A DNA stretch of 55,159 nt from an uncultured Bacteroides sp. (lineage in GTDB: Bacteria; Bacteroidota; Bacteroidia; Bacteroidales; Bacteroidaceae): contig NZ_CAJTSC010000021.1 in the NCBI RefSeq assembly GCF_910578895.1, positions 1-55,159 of the forward strand. The letters are read 5' to 3'. How positions within the stretch are numbered: the stretch's first letter is position 1; every line of letters begins with the position of its first letter. The notes beneath the pieces were generated by a model that was not told where the DNA came from, did no database searches, and was given only the letters and a program-made list of their open reading frames with translations. Below, piece after piece: positions 34,147 through 42,580 of the stretch. The position numbers and the translations under genes are program-made.

Positions 34147-35286
34147 ATGATGAAACAAAACAAATTTCTGTTCATTGCCGTGAGTGTGCTTCTGATGTGT
34201 GCTTCCGCGGGAGCTCAAAACGCCTCTTTGAAGAAGCGCATGAAAGAAGCGGATCCTAAGGCCGTGGGTACGCGTATCGTTAATAAGTTTATCGTAACGC
34301 CGCATACTCGTTTTGGCAATCCCCGTGCCGAAAAAGCTCCCAATTACATTACCTATCCGGACGCATGTGCGTGGTTGGGCGCATTGTGGTTCAGCAAGAC
34401 CATCAAAGACAAAGACATGCAGCAGCGGCTCAAAGAACGTTTTGAACCCCTGTTCACCACTGAAAAGCATCTGATACCGCGTATGAATCATGTAGACCAT
34501 AATGTGGTGGGTGCCGTACCGCTGGAGATTTATATGCAAAAGCTCGGCGACAAGAAGTATTATGATTTGGGTATGCGGTATGCCGACTCTCAATGGGAAG
34601 TGCCTGCCGATGCCAAACCGGAGCAGAAGGCTTATGCCGACCAAGGATATTCATGGCAGACACGCGTATGGATTGACGATATGTTTATGATTACCACCAT
34701 CCAGTCGCAGGCTTATCTTGCCACGGGCGAACGTAAGTATATAGACCGTGCGGCTGCCGAAATGGTGATGTATCTGGAGAAGATACAACGCCCCAACGGC
34801 CTGTTCTATCATGCTCCTGCCGCTCCTTTCTTCTGGGCAAGGGGCAATGGGTGGATGGCTGCCGGCATGTCGCGCCTGCTTTCCGTGTTGCCGGAAGACA
34901 ATCCCGACCGTCCCGTAATCATGAAAGCCTACCGGAAGATGATGGAGACGTTGCTGAAGAACCAGGACGCGGACGGCATGTGGCACCAACTGATTGACGA
35001 ACCCGCATCCTATAAGGAAACTTCGGGTACGGCAATGTTTACCTATGCCATGCTGGTGGGTGTGAAACGTGGCTGGTTGGACAAGAAGACCTATGGACCT
35101 GCCGCCATGAAAGGCTGGTTGGCGCTGAACTCTTACTTGAATGCGGATGATGAACTGACTAACGTGTGCGAGGGTACGAACATCAAGAATGACAAGAACC
35201 ATTACATGAATCGCAAGCAGATAACAGGTGACTTGCATGCGCACGCCCCGTTATTGTGGTGTGCTACGGAGTTGCTTTCCAAATGA
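34147..35286 (+). CDS. GH105 unsaturated rhamnogalacturonyl/glucuronyl hydrolase
   Basis: A 379-residue secreted GH105 enzyme (YteR family) that removes the 4,5-unsaturated uronic acid left by polysaccharide lyases. A signal peptide runs to about residue 24 (AGAQN). The (alpha/alpha)6 barrel has a catalytic aspartate in RVWIDDMFM (Asp177). A conserved aromatic wall includes WARGNGWMAAG. An ATG at 34150 directly follows the chosen ATG, so the start is uncertain by one codon. It stands alone between the tandem array and repeat element copy B, ahead of HTCS2, with its own promoter. Two more GH105 genes lie downstream. Sugar preference at the +1 position cannot be told. Confidence 0.9.
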   Translation: MMKQNKFLFIAVSVLLMCASAGAQNASLKKRMKEADPKAVGTRIVNKFIVTPHTRFGNPRAEKAPNYITYPDACAWLGALWFSKTIKDKDMQQRLKERFEPLFTTEKHLIPRMNHVDHNVVGAVPLEIYMQKLGDKKYYDLGMRYADSQWEVPADAKPEQKAYADQGYSWQTRVWIDDMFMITTIQSQAYLATGERKYIDRAAAEMVMYLEKIQRPNGLFYHAPAAPFFWARGNGWMAAGMSRLLSVLPEDNPDRPVIMKAYRKMMETLLKNQDADGMWHQLIDEPASYKETSGTAMFTYAMLVGVKRGWLDKKTYGPAAMKGWLALNSYLNADDELTNVCEGTNIKNDKNHYMNRKQITGDLHAHAPLLWCATELLSK

Positions 35287-35338
35287 AAGAACCGTTTCTG
35301 GAAAACATCCTCGAAAAGAACACTCAAAAAAAGGCTGA

Positions 35339-35359
35339 ACAAAATTTAAGCAGGCTCTT
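35339..35359 (+). repeat. Short dispersed repeat, copy 3
   Basis: AAAATTTAAGCAGGCTCTT matches the element at 103-123 with one change in the core. It lies about 50 bp after the GH105 stop codon. The left hairpin arm is decayed compared with the copy before dhaK. Confidence 0.45.
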
Positions 35360-35407
35360 AAATAAAAAAGCCATGATGAGGGTATGTCGAAACTCTCTTA
35401 TTAACCA

Positions 35408-35445
35408 AATCACTCCTGTCACGGATATCTATGGCAGGGGTGATT
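35408..35445 (+). terminator. Hairpin, possible terminator after GH105
   Basis: AATCACTCCTG (35408-35418) pairs with CAGGGGTGATT (35435-35445) with one G-T pair. There is no T-run directly after it, so it may be a weak terminator or an RNA-stability hairpin. Confidence 0.55.
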
Positions 35446-35513
35446 GGCGTATTTGAGGTATTTCGATACACTTTCAGGCTGATTGGGGAAGTTATGCGGA
35501 TAATCATTTTGTC

Positions 35514-36013
35514 TTTTTGTCATTCCGCCCGTATCTTCTGACAATCTGTATTTCCCGTTGCCGCAGAATCGGCTGTTTCCGTCCCTGCGTGCTGCCGGCG
35601 GGAAAAAATGGAACGGAAAACGCCTATCTTCCCGATAGCCAGTGCGGTAGCGAAATGTTTACAAATAAACCAGAAGAGAATAACGCCGGAAATGCCGCTT
35701 GCGGGCATCCCGTCTTCCGAATACCGGCGTCTTTCGCAAGGGACATTGACATCGCTCGCGATAGACATTAATGCCTGTCATGATAGACATTAATGTTCCT
35801 CACGACAGGCATTAATGTCGCTCGGCTGAAACACTTGTATCTGTCGCTCGAAACACCTGTATCCAACGGCAGGAAGTTTCGATTTCTGCATAAACAGCGC
35901 ATATCCATCGAAAAACGGAGCATATCTATCCGTACTTTATGCAGAGTGTTCCTGTTTCGGAAGAAAGCGGCAGGGAAGGGAGTAAGCGGAAAGGCGGTTT
36001 TTCCGCCTTTTTG
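35514..36013 (+). repeat. Dispersed repeat element, copy B (possible structured RNA)
   Basis: This is the plus-strand partner of the element at 8974-9431. It begins near TTTTTGTCATT and ends in a clean terminator. In between are an ATGCC/GGCAT hairpin (35692-35708), the palindrome cluster (35750-35819), and the CTGCATAAA/TTTATGCAG hairpin (35886-35894 with 35936-35944). A promoter-like TTTG-N20-TATCTTCTG near the left end gives only a weak hint of transcription. Both copies lie just upstream of an HTCS gene, but in opposite orientation relative to it. The end at GGGAGTAAGC plus terminator suggests a transcript of about 0.45 kb. Confidence 0.6.
35764..35819. repeat. Palindrome cluster in copy B
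   Basis: GACATTAATGCCTGTC (35764-35779) and GACAGGCATTAATGTC (35804-35819) are perfect 16-bp inverted copies of each other. A third unit, GACATTAATGTT, sits between them. A partial unit, GACATTGACATC, lies just upstream at 35742. The cluster corresponds to that at 9143-9200. Confidence 0.7.
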
Positions 36014-36014
36014 T
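35990..36014 (+). terminator. Terminator at the end of repeat element copy B
   Basis: AAAGGCGG and CCGCCTTT form a perfect 8-bp stem with a TTTTT loop and a T-rich tail. No protein gene ends nearby, so it most likely ends a transcript of the repeat element itself. Confidence 0.75.
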
Positions 36015-36047
36015 TATAAAGTAAACGGATGGCGCTTCACTTTGCAC

Positions 36048-36092
36048 CCGCGCGCACAGCCGGAGCCGCTTCGTTTCCGGCTGCGCGCGCGG
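36048..36092. repeat. GC-rich 17-bp inverted repeat
   Basis: CCGCGCGCACAGCCGGA (36048-36064) and TCCGGCTGCGCGCGCGG (36076-36092) are inverted copies with a single mismatch and an 11-bp loop. The base composition is far richer in GC than the surroundings. No T-run follows. It could form a cruciform or a very stable RNA hairpin. Confidence 0.7.
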
Positions 36093-36292
36093 ATGTGATT
36101 TTTACATTTACAGGAGTTGGAGGGAGTTGAAAGGGGATATCGCCTTTTGGGCTGAAGAGTTAAGCCGATAGCCCTGTTGATGTATGACGCTACTATCGTC
36201 TTCTTACTCTCTCTAACTCTTTCTAATTCAGACTTCTGTAACTTCTGTGAATGAAAAATCCGTGCCCGTACGAGATAAAATCAGGCATATAG

Positions 36293-36323
36293 TTTTCTAT
36301 AATGAAAAATTAGCGTATTTTTG
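36293..36323 (+). promoter_or_regulatory. HTCS2 promoter
   Basis: TTTT (36293-36296), 19 bp, then TATTTTTG (36316-36323) fit the Bacteroides -33/-7 pattern with one mismatch in the -33 box. The transcript would start near 36328. This leaves almost no leader for an ATG at 36336 but a normal one for the ATG at 36357. Confidence 0.6.
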
Positions 36324-36356
36324 TTCTCGTAATACATGAAGAATACATTAACAAAT

Positions 36357-39300
36357 ATGAAAAGGTTTATTCTGTCGCTGTTTTCATTATTGACTATCTT
36401 GTGGGGAAATGCCCAAAACAACGGGACTTTCTTTTTCTCGAACCTGAATCTGAAGGACGGATTGTCTCAGATTTCTGTTCTTAAAATATTCCAGGACTCA
36501 AAAGGATTTATGTGGTTTGCTACCCGTAACGGTCTTAACCGTTACGATGGCAGCGACTTTGTCGTATACAGGCATATCCCCGAAGATTCATTGAGTCTGA
36601 GTGACAACTATGTCGTATCGCTTGCCGAGGACCATAACCGTAACCTGTGGATTGGGACGACACGCGGCTTGAACAGGTTGGACCTGAAGACAGACCGCAT
36701 CAGGCGCTACACGAACGAGAAGTATGGAGCGCTGGCGAAAACGGAAATCCGCAGTCTGCTTGTCGATAGCCGTAACCGTTTGTGGGTGGGCACTTCCATA
36801 GGGTTGTTCCTTTATATATCCGAAATGGACACATTTCAGCGTATCGACCTGAATGGCGCGATAAAAAATGAGTTTATCTCTACAATCTATGAGACCAAGA
36901 ACCATAGGATACTGATAGGCACTCCCACCAAAGGGTTGTTTGTGTGCGACATGGACATGAAGCCGCAGAAACATTTTACGATGACCGGCGCCGGCATCCA
37001 ACTGCCCAACAACAGTGTCGCCATGCTGTATGAAGACTCTCAAGGATATATTTGGGGAGGAGGCAATCTTAGCGGACTGTTCCGGATGGATATCGACAAG
37101 GAAGAAATCATCCGGTTTCATAAAGGCAACAGTATCTTGACGACCAACAGTGTCCGCTGTATTTCGGAAGTTCACGGCATATTGCTGGTGGGCACTTTCG
37201 ACGGGCTTTACACGATGAACCTTTCGGACTATTCGTTCGGGAAACACACGGATGCCTCTTTGGAGCAGGGCAATTTGAACCATTTCTCCATCTATTCGCT
37301 GTTTGTGGACAGAAGCCAGACGGTGTGGGTGGGCACTTACGCAGGTGGCGTAAGCTATTCGAATAAGTTTAATAACCGTTTCGATTTTCACGACCCTGCC
37401 AATGCGTTTGGCTCCTTGTTCGGCATCTACGGCAGCATGGTCTGTACGGAGGGCGGATGCCTGTATGTGGCAACGGAAGGACGCGGGTTGCTCGATTACA
37501 ACCTGAATTCCGGCAAGTATTATTACTATCCCATAAACAATGCGTCCCGTTTGCAGTACAGCCAGAATATCATCAAAGGATTGATGCTGGACGGGGAGAC
37601 GGTGTGGTGCGGAACCAACAAAGGGGCTATCTACCGGTTTGACACACGGACGAAGAAGTACCAGTTGTATTATCAATACTCCAAGGATATGTCCATTTAT
37701 GCCATGGTGCCGGCAAACGACGGCGGCTTGTGGCTGGTGGGTTCGGATCCTAAGGTGGGACTGATGCACCTGTCCGCGCAAAAGGAGTTGCGGAAGGCGT
37801 TTCCCACCGCAGAAGGCGGTTCGTGTCGTATTCCCAGCGCGCGTTGCATGTTGAAACTGAGGGATGAGGTGCTGCTGGTCGGTACGCGCAATAACGGCTT
37901 GGTCAAGTACGATGTGGGCAAACAGGAGTTTACCCATTATGATATGGATGCCCCAAAAACGTTCAGGCTTTTGAGTAATTATATCACAAGCATCATCCGG
38001 GATGCTTCCGGCCGTGTTTGGGTGGGCACGTTCGGCGGCGGCATGTTGCTGTATGATGAAGAGAAAGGAGTGTTGAAAACCATTACCCAAGAGCAGGGGC
38101 TGATTGATAATGATGTCTGCGCCATTGTGGAGGACCGGGAGCACAAACTTTGGATAAGTACCAGCAACGGCATTTCCAAGTACGACCCGGAGAGTGACGA
38201 GTTTGTGAATTACAGTTCCGCCAACGGGGTGGGAGTGTACGAGTTTACCTTGCATTGCGGCACGCTTCTGTCCAACGGCGATGTCTGCTTTAGCGGTAAT
38301 AACGGTTTTGTCACTTTCAATCCGTGTGAGTTGCAACAGAACTCATACATTCCGCCTTTGGTCTTTACCCGTTTGGTGGTGAATAACGAGATTATCAATG
38401 CCGGAGACGAAACCCGTATCCTGTCTTCTGTGCTGGACGATGTGTCCGAAATAGAGTTGAACTACAACCAGAACAACATTTCCATCGGATATTGTGCCTT
38501 GAACTTTGTTTTTGCGCGGCAGAACCAGTATGCTGTTTTCCTGCACGGCTACGACAAGGAGTGGAACTACATCGGCAACCGTAAGGAAGCATATTATACG
38601 AACCTCAGCCCGGGCACTTATGTGTTCGAAGTAAAGGCGTCCAATAACGACGGCGTGTGGAGCCGGGATACCCGTAAGATACGTATCGTTGTCCACCCGC
38701 CTTTCTGGAAGACATGGTATGCCTATCTGTTCTATGCGGTGGTGTTCGTTTCCGTATTGGTGTTGATAATGTATTACATGTCGAAGAAGCAGGCACTGGA
38801 ACGCGAACTACTTTTTCAGCAGAAAGAACAACAGCAGCTGGAAGAGTTCCACCAGGCAAAAATACGTATGTTCACCAATTTCTCTCACGAGCTTCGCACG
38901 CCGCTGACCTTGATTATAGCTCCTTTGCAGGAACTGGTGGCGATGCCCGGTTTCTCTTCAGTTGTAAAGAACAAGCTCGGGCTGATATTCAGCAACGCAC
39001 AACGTTTGCTGCTGTTGGTAAACCAATTGATGGATTTGCGCAAGAACCAGGAAGGAAAACTGAAATTGCATATCACAAAGACCGATATGTGTCCTTTCTT
39101 ATTGGAAATCTATTACGCCTTTAATCATCTGGCTACGAGGAAAAACATATCTTTCGTATTCGAGAAGAAGGAAGAGCAGTTGCTGGCATGGTTTGATAAG
39201 ATGCTGATTGAGAAGGTGGTGTTTAATCTGCTGTCCAATGCCATGAAGTTTACCCCCAATGGCGGCAAAATCGTATTCTCACTGTCGAAGGTGCCATTCT

Positions 39301-40445
39301 CCGCTTTGCCTGCCGATGCGCAGGCTGATTCGGCGGCGTCTGCCAAGGCGGAGTTCGTATGCCTGTCGGTTGCCGATTCGGGAAAGGGAATTTCGGAAGA
39401 GGAGATAAAAAATGTCTTTGCCCCTTTCTATCAGGGAGAGGATGAGAACAAGGAGAATGTAGGTACAGGCATCGGTCTGAGCCTGACACGCTCCATCGTA
39501 CATTTGCATCACGGAGCCATTACGGTTTCGGGCAATCAGCCGACAGGTACTGTTTTCAGCGTTTACATCCCTATCAGCAGTTCTGTCTACGATAAGGATG
39601 AACTGGCGAAGGAAGAAGTGATAGAGGACGTGATTCCTGTGGATAAAAGCACGCATTTCGATATTAAGAAGAAATGGACCTTGTTGCTGGCAGAAGACAA
39701 TGACGAGGTTAGGAAATATGTGAAGGAGAGCCTGGAACCCTATTTCTACGTATTGGATGTAGATAACGGGAAAGATGCGCTGGAGTTAAGCCTTGAGAAA
39801 TATCCGGATTTAATACTCAGTGACATCATGATGCCCCGGATGGATGGTCTGGAGTTGTGTTCCCGTGTGAAACAGGATTTGCAGTTGGGACATATCCCGG
39901 TTATCCTGATGACGGCCAAATCAATGGTGGTACATATAAAGGAGGGCTTCTCCGTAGGGGCGGATGATTATATCGTGAAGCCGTTCAGCATGGATGTGCT
40001 TATCTGTCGTATCAATAATATATTGGAATCCCGTGACAAACTCAAAAAACTGTATGGTAAGAAGTTCTCGCCCGATGCCTTGGGAATTGAAATCGTTTCC
40101 GGCGACGACCGCTTTACCCAAAACTTCTTTGAACTTATCGAGAAGAATATCTCCAATCCGGATTTGGGCATTGAGTTGCTGAGCCAGGAACTGGGACTAA
40201 GCCGCGCCAATCTTTACCGGAAGTTGAAGGCGGTGACCGAACTTTCCCCCACCGAGCTTATCCGCAACAAACGCTTGGAAGTTGCGGCTAAATTGTTGTT
40301 GGAAACGGGATATACGGTATCGGAGGTTGCGGTTTATACAGGCTTCAACAGTCATGCCTATTTCACCAATTGCTTTAAGTCATTTTACGGTTATTCTCCC
40401 TCTGAGTGGGTGCAAAGGCACAATGAGCAAGGAGACGGGCAGTAA
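36357..40445 (+). CDS. Hybrid two-component system sensor/regulator (HTCS2)
   Basis: The 1362-residue protein is an HTCS of exactly the same length as HTCS1 when begun at 36357. An in-frame ATG at 36336 would add seven residues, but it lies too close to the predicted transcript start. A signal peptide (about 1-20) is followed by two propellers, a Y_Y_Y domain and a transmembrane helix at about 788-808. Then come HisKA with FSHELRTP (His844), an ATPase domain with NLLSNAMKFTP and GTGIGLSL, a receiver with Asp1156 in LSDIMMPR, and a C-terminal AraC HTH. It probably senses an oligosaccharide from the uronic-acid glycan degraded by the downstream enzymes. Its C-terminal half is very like that of HTCS1, while the sensor differs more, which implies a different ligand. 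Confidence 0.95.
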   Translation: MKRFILSLFSLLTILWGNAQNNGTFFFSNLNLKDGLSQISVLKIFQDSKGFMWFATRNGLNRYDGSDFVVYRHIPEDSLSLSDNYVVSLAEDHNRNLWIGTTRGLNRLDLKTDRIRRYTNEKYGALAKTEIRSLLVDSRNRLWVGTSIGLFLYISEMDTFQRIDLNGAIKNEFISTIYETKNHRILIGTPTKGLFVCDMDMKPQKHFTMTGAGIQLPNNSVAMLYEDSQGYIWGGGNLSGLFRMDIDKEEIIRFHKGNSILTTNSVRCISEVHGILLVGTFDGLYTMNLSDYSFGKHTDASLEQGNLNHFSIYSLFVDRSQTVWVGTYAGGVSYSNKFNNRFDFHDPANAFGSLFGIYGSMVCTEGGCLYVATEGRGLLDYNLNSGKYYYYPINNASRLQYSQNIIKGLMLDGETVWCGTNKGAIYRFDTRTKKYQLYYQYSKDMSIYAMVPANDGGLWLVGSDPKVGLMHLSAQKELRKAFPTAEGGSCRIPSARCMLKLRDEVLLVGTRNNGLVKYDVGKQEFTHYDMDAPKTFRLLSNYITSIIRDASGRVWVGTFGGGMLLYDEEKGVLKTITQEQGLIDNDVCAIVEDREHKLWISTSNGISKYDPESDEFVNYSSANGVGVYEFTLHCGTLLSNGDVCFSGNNGFVTFNPCELQQNSYIPPLVFTRLVVNNEIINAGDETRILSSVLDDVSEIELNYNQNNISIGYCALNFVFARQNQYAVFLHGYDKEWNYIGNRKEAYYTNLSPGTYVFEVKASNNDGVWSRDTRKIRIVVHPPFWKTWYAYLFYAVVFVSVLVLIMYYMSKKQALERELLFQQKEQQQLEEFHQAKIRMFTNFSHELRTPLTLIIAPLQELVAMPGFSSVVKNKLGLIFSNAQRLLLLVNQLMDLRKNQEGKLKLHITKTDMCPFLLEIYYAFNHLATRKNISFVFEKKEEQLLAWFDKMLIEKVVFNLLSNAMKFTPNGGKIVFSLSKVPFSALPADAQADSAASAKAEFVCLSVADSGKGISEEEIKNVFAPFYQGEDENKENVGTGIGLSLTRSIVHLHHGAITVSGNQPTGTVFSVYIPISSSVYDKDELAKEEVIEDVIPVDKSTHFDIKKKWTLLLAEDNDEVRKYVKESLEPYFYVLDVDNGKDALELSLEKYPDLILSDIMMPRMDGLELCSRVKQDLQLGHIPVILMTAKSMVVHIKEGFSVGADDYIVKPFSMDVLICRINNILESRDKLKKLYGKKFSPDALGIEIVSGDDRFTQNFFELIEKNISNPDLGIELLSQELGLSRANLYRKLKAVTELSPTELIRNKRLEVAAKLLLETGYTVSEVAVYTGFNSHAYFTNCFKSFYGYSPSEWVQRHNEQGDGQ

Positions 40446-40505
40446 TCTCGTATGATTTGCCTGTCTTTGGAATAGAATCTCAAATGAATAAGACAATATT
40501 TAAAA

Positions 40506-40547
40506 TTGCGCTAAGATAAATCGCCTATCTTAGCGCAAACTTTTTTA
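40506..40547 (+). terminator. Perfect 13-bp hairpin between HTCS2 and the GH105 fusion gene
   Basis: TTGCGCTAAGATA (40506-40518) pairs perfectly with TATCTTAGCGCAA (40526-40538), and ACTTTTTTA follows, so it is a textbook terminator for HTCS2. However, only 15 bp remain before the next start codon at 40563 and no promoter fits there. The dyad may therefore also lie in the leader or overlap the promoter of the next operon, as an attenuator or operator. Confidence 0.8.
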
Positions 40548-40562
40548 TAATAGGTGATTCAC

Positions 40563-42560
40563 ATGAAAAACATTTTACTCGTTGTCTGCTTGCTTCTGCC
40601 GTCATGGCTATCGGCACAACTGCCGGGACGCAATCCGGAGTCGTGGTCGGAGGGCATCGCGCAAACCGTGATGACACGTTATCCTTCTGCTGTTACCATC
40701 CCCTTCAAACCGTGGTGCTATCCGCAGGGATATTTCCTGATGGGAATGGACAAGTTATGGCAAGCCACCGGCGATGCCAGATATTATCATTATATATTGG
40801 ACTGGGCTAATGAAGTGGTGCGTCCGGACGGGACGTTGGTTTATTTCAAAGGACGCAGCATGGATGACATGATGGCGGGCGCTGTCATGGTGTGGGCATA
40901 TCGCCACACGGGTGAGGAGAAGTTCAGGAAAGCCGCCGACTTCATACGGAAAAGCTATGATGACTATCCGCGTACGTCCGACGGAGTGTTTTGGCACGGC
41001 AGGGGAACCGTCGGTCAAATCTGGGTGGACGGTGTGTTTATGGGACAAATGTTCCTGACCAAATATGGACGTTATATCGGCGATGCCGAATATTGTTATG
41101 ATGAGGCTGCCAAACAACTGACGGGCATGTACCGCCATCTTCTTAAAGGAAATTCCGGTTTGCTTTATCATGGCTGGGATGAGAACAAGGACGCGCGCTG
41201 GGCAAATCCGGAAACGGGCATGGCTCCGGAAGTGTGGAGCGAGGGCTTGGGCTGGTATGCCTTGATATTGGCGGAGACACTGGATGTCCTTCCGGAAAAG
41301 CATCCGCGATATCGCGAATTGGCGGACATAACCCGCAGCTTGATGAAAGGGCTGAAAGAGAACCAGGATGTACACAGCGGTTTGTGGTATCAGGTGGTTG
41401 ATAAAGGAAGGCAACCGGGCAATTGGCTGGAGACTTCCGGCAGCGGAATGTTCGTATATGCCATGCAACGTGCCATTGAGTTGGGCATTATCCCGGAGAA
41501 AGAGTATGCCGGATGTGTGCAAAGGGGATACGTGGGGTTGCTGTCCAAAGCCCGGATCAATAAAGATGACGGATTGATAGACCTGTATGATGCAAATAAC
41601 GGATTGGGCATTCAGAAAGATTATAAGACCTATGTTACACGTCCGCGAAAACGGAATGGGCAGGAAGTAATCTCTTCTTTTTTATGGGCAACGACCATTG
41701 TTGAAAACAGGAAAGGCGGAGCGGTTTATGTGAAGCCTGCTCTTTGCGAGAATTTCGTATGTACCGATTATTCGCAGGGCAAAGTATTTGTTTTCGAGCA
41801 AGGCAAAAAAATGTGGGAGCACGATGCGCCTTTGTCCAATGATGTATGGGTGTTGGACAATGGGAATTTGCTGTTTACTACAGGCAATGGGGTGCTGGAA
41901 GTGACGCGCGACAATGATACAATCTTTCAATATACATCCAGGCATCATGTGTTTGCCTGCCAGCGGCTTGCCGATGGCAATACATTTGTGGGCGAGTGCG
42001 AGTCCGGGCGTATGTTGGAAATAGCTCCCGACGGGAAGATAGTAAAGGAACTGTCCATTCTTCCGGCAGGGATGACGAACGGCAGGAAGTCTTTCATACG
42101 GAATGCCCGCAGGTTGGAGAACGGTCATTATCTGGTGGCACACTATGGCGGGAAGAAGGTGGTGGAATACGATGAAAACGGTAATGTGTATTGGGAGGTT
42201 CCCGTATCGGGCGGTGCTCATTCGGTGATTCGCCTGCCCAACGGAAATACGCTGGTTGCGGTTACGGACATGGATAAGAACCCCCGCATAGTGGAATTTA
42301 ATGCCGGCAAAGAGATTGTTTGGGAGTTCTCCAATAAAGATATGGAGGGGGCGCCTTTGAAGTTCCTGTCGGGAATGCAATATATTCCCGGCATGGGCAT
42401 TGCTTTTACCAACTGGACAGGGCATGTAAAGGAGAAAGTGCCCTACATCTATTGGGTGGATTGGAATAAGAATGTAATAAATTCCTTTGGCCCGTGCGAC
42501 GGATTCGAGTCTGTCTCGTCGATAGTTATTCCTTTGAAGAATGAAAACATATATCATTAA
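40563..42560 (+). CDS. GH105 unsaturated uronyl hydrolase fused to a beta-propeller
   Basis: A 665-residue secreted fusion. The ATG at 40563 gives the signal peptide MKNILLVV...LSAQ; a GTG at 40554 would add three residues and is less likely. Residues about 20-385 form a GH105 (alpha/alpha)6 barrel with MDDMMAG (Asp101/102) and QIWVDGVFM (Asp156), and a WSEGLGWYALI segment. Residues about 395-660 form a PQQ-like beta-propeller similar to the free protein encoded at 25513-26412, with MEGAPL and NWTGHV motifs. GH105 enzymes are normally single-domain at about 370-430 residues. The propeller may bind the glycan or another enzyme. It is the first gene of a probable operon running to 50998. Confidence 0.88.
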   Translation: MKNILLVVCLLLPSWLSAQLPGRNPESWSEGIAQTVMTRYPSAVTIPFKPWCYPQGYFLMGMDKLWQATGDARYYHYILDWANEVVRPDGTLVYFKGRSMDDMMAGAVMVWAYRHTGEEKFRKAADFIRKSYDDYPRTSDGVFWHGRGTVGQIWVDGVFMGQMFLTKYGRYIGDAEYCYDEAAKQLTGMYRHLLKGNSGLLYHGWDENKDARWANPETGMAPEVWSEGLGWYALILAETLDVLPEKHPRYRELADITRSLMKGLKENQDVHSGLWYQVVDKGRQPGNWLETSGSGMFVYAMQRAIELGIIPEKEYAGCVQRGYVGLLSKARINKDDGLIDLYDANNGLGIQKDYKTYVTRPRKRNGQEVISSFLWATTIVENRKGGAVYVKPALCENFVCTDYSQGKVFVFEQGKKMWEHDAPLSNDVWVLDNGNLLFTTGNGVLEVTRDNDTIFQYTSRHHVFACQRLADGNTFVGECESGRMLEIAPDGKIVKELSILPAGMTNGRKSFIRNARRLENGHYLVAHYGGKKVVEYDENGNVYWEVPVSGGAHSVIRLPNGNTLVAVTDMDKNPRIVEFNAGKEIVWEFSNKDMEGAPLKFLSGMQYIPGMGIAFTNWTGHVKEKVPYIYWVDWNKNVINSFGPCDGFESVSSIVIPLKNENIYH

Positions 42561-42580
42561 TATAAATATATAAATAAAGT

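Larger units (their letters stand above)
35287..36356. other. 1.07-kb noncoding region before HTCS2
   Basis: Contents in order are a short dispersed repeat (35339-35359), a hairpin (35408-35445), repeat element copy B (35514-36013), a GC-rich inverted repeat (36048-36092), a stretch with no recognisable feature (36093-36290), and the HTCS2 promoter (36293-36323). Short open frames here, including one overlapping the end of the GH105 gene, have no family similarity. Confidence 0.7.

Noticed and set aside
35256..35456. A 66-codon open frame overlapping the end of the GH105 gene.
   Set aside because: It starts inside GH105, runs through a short dispersed repeat and a hairpin, and shows no protein family features.
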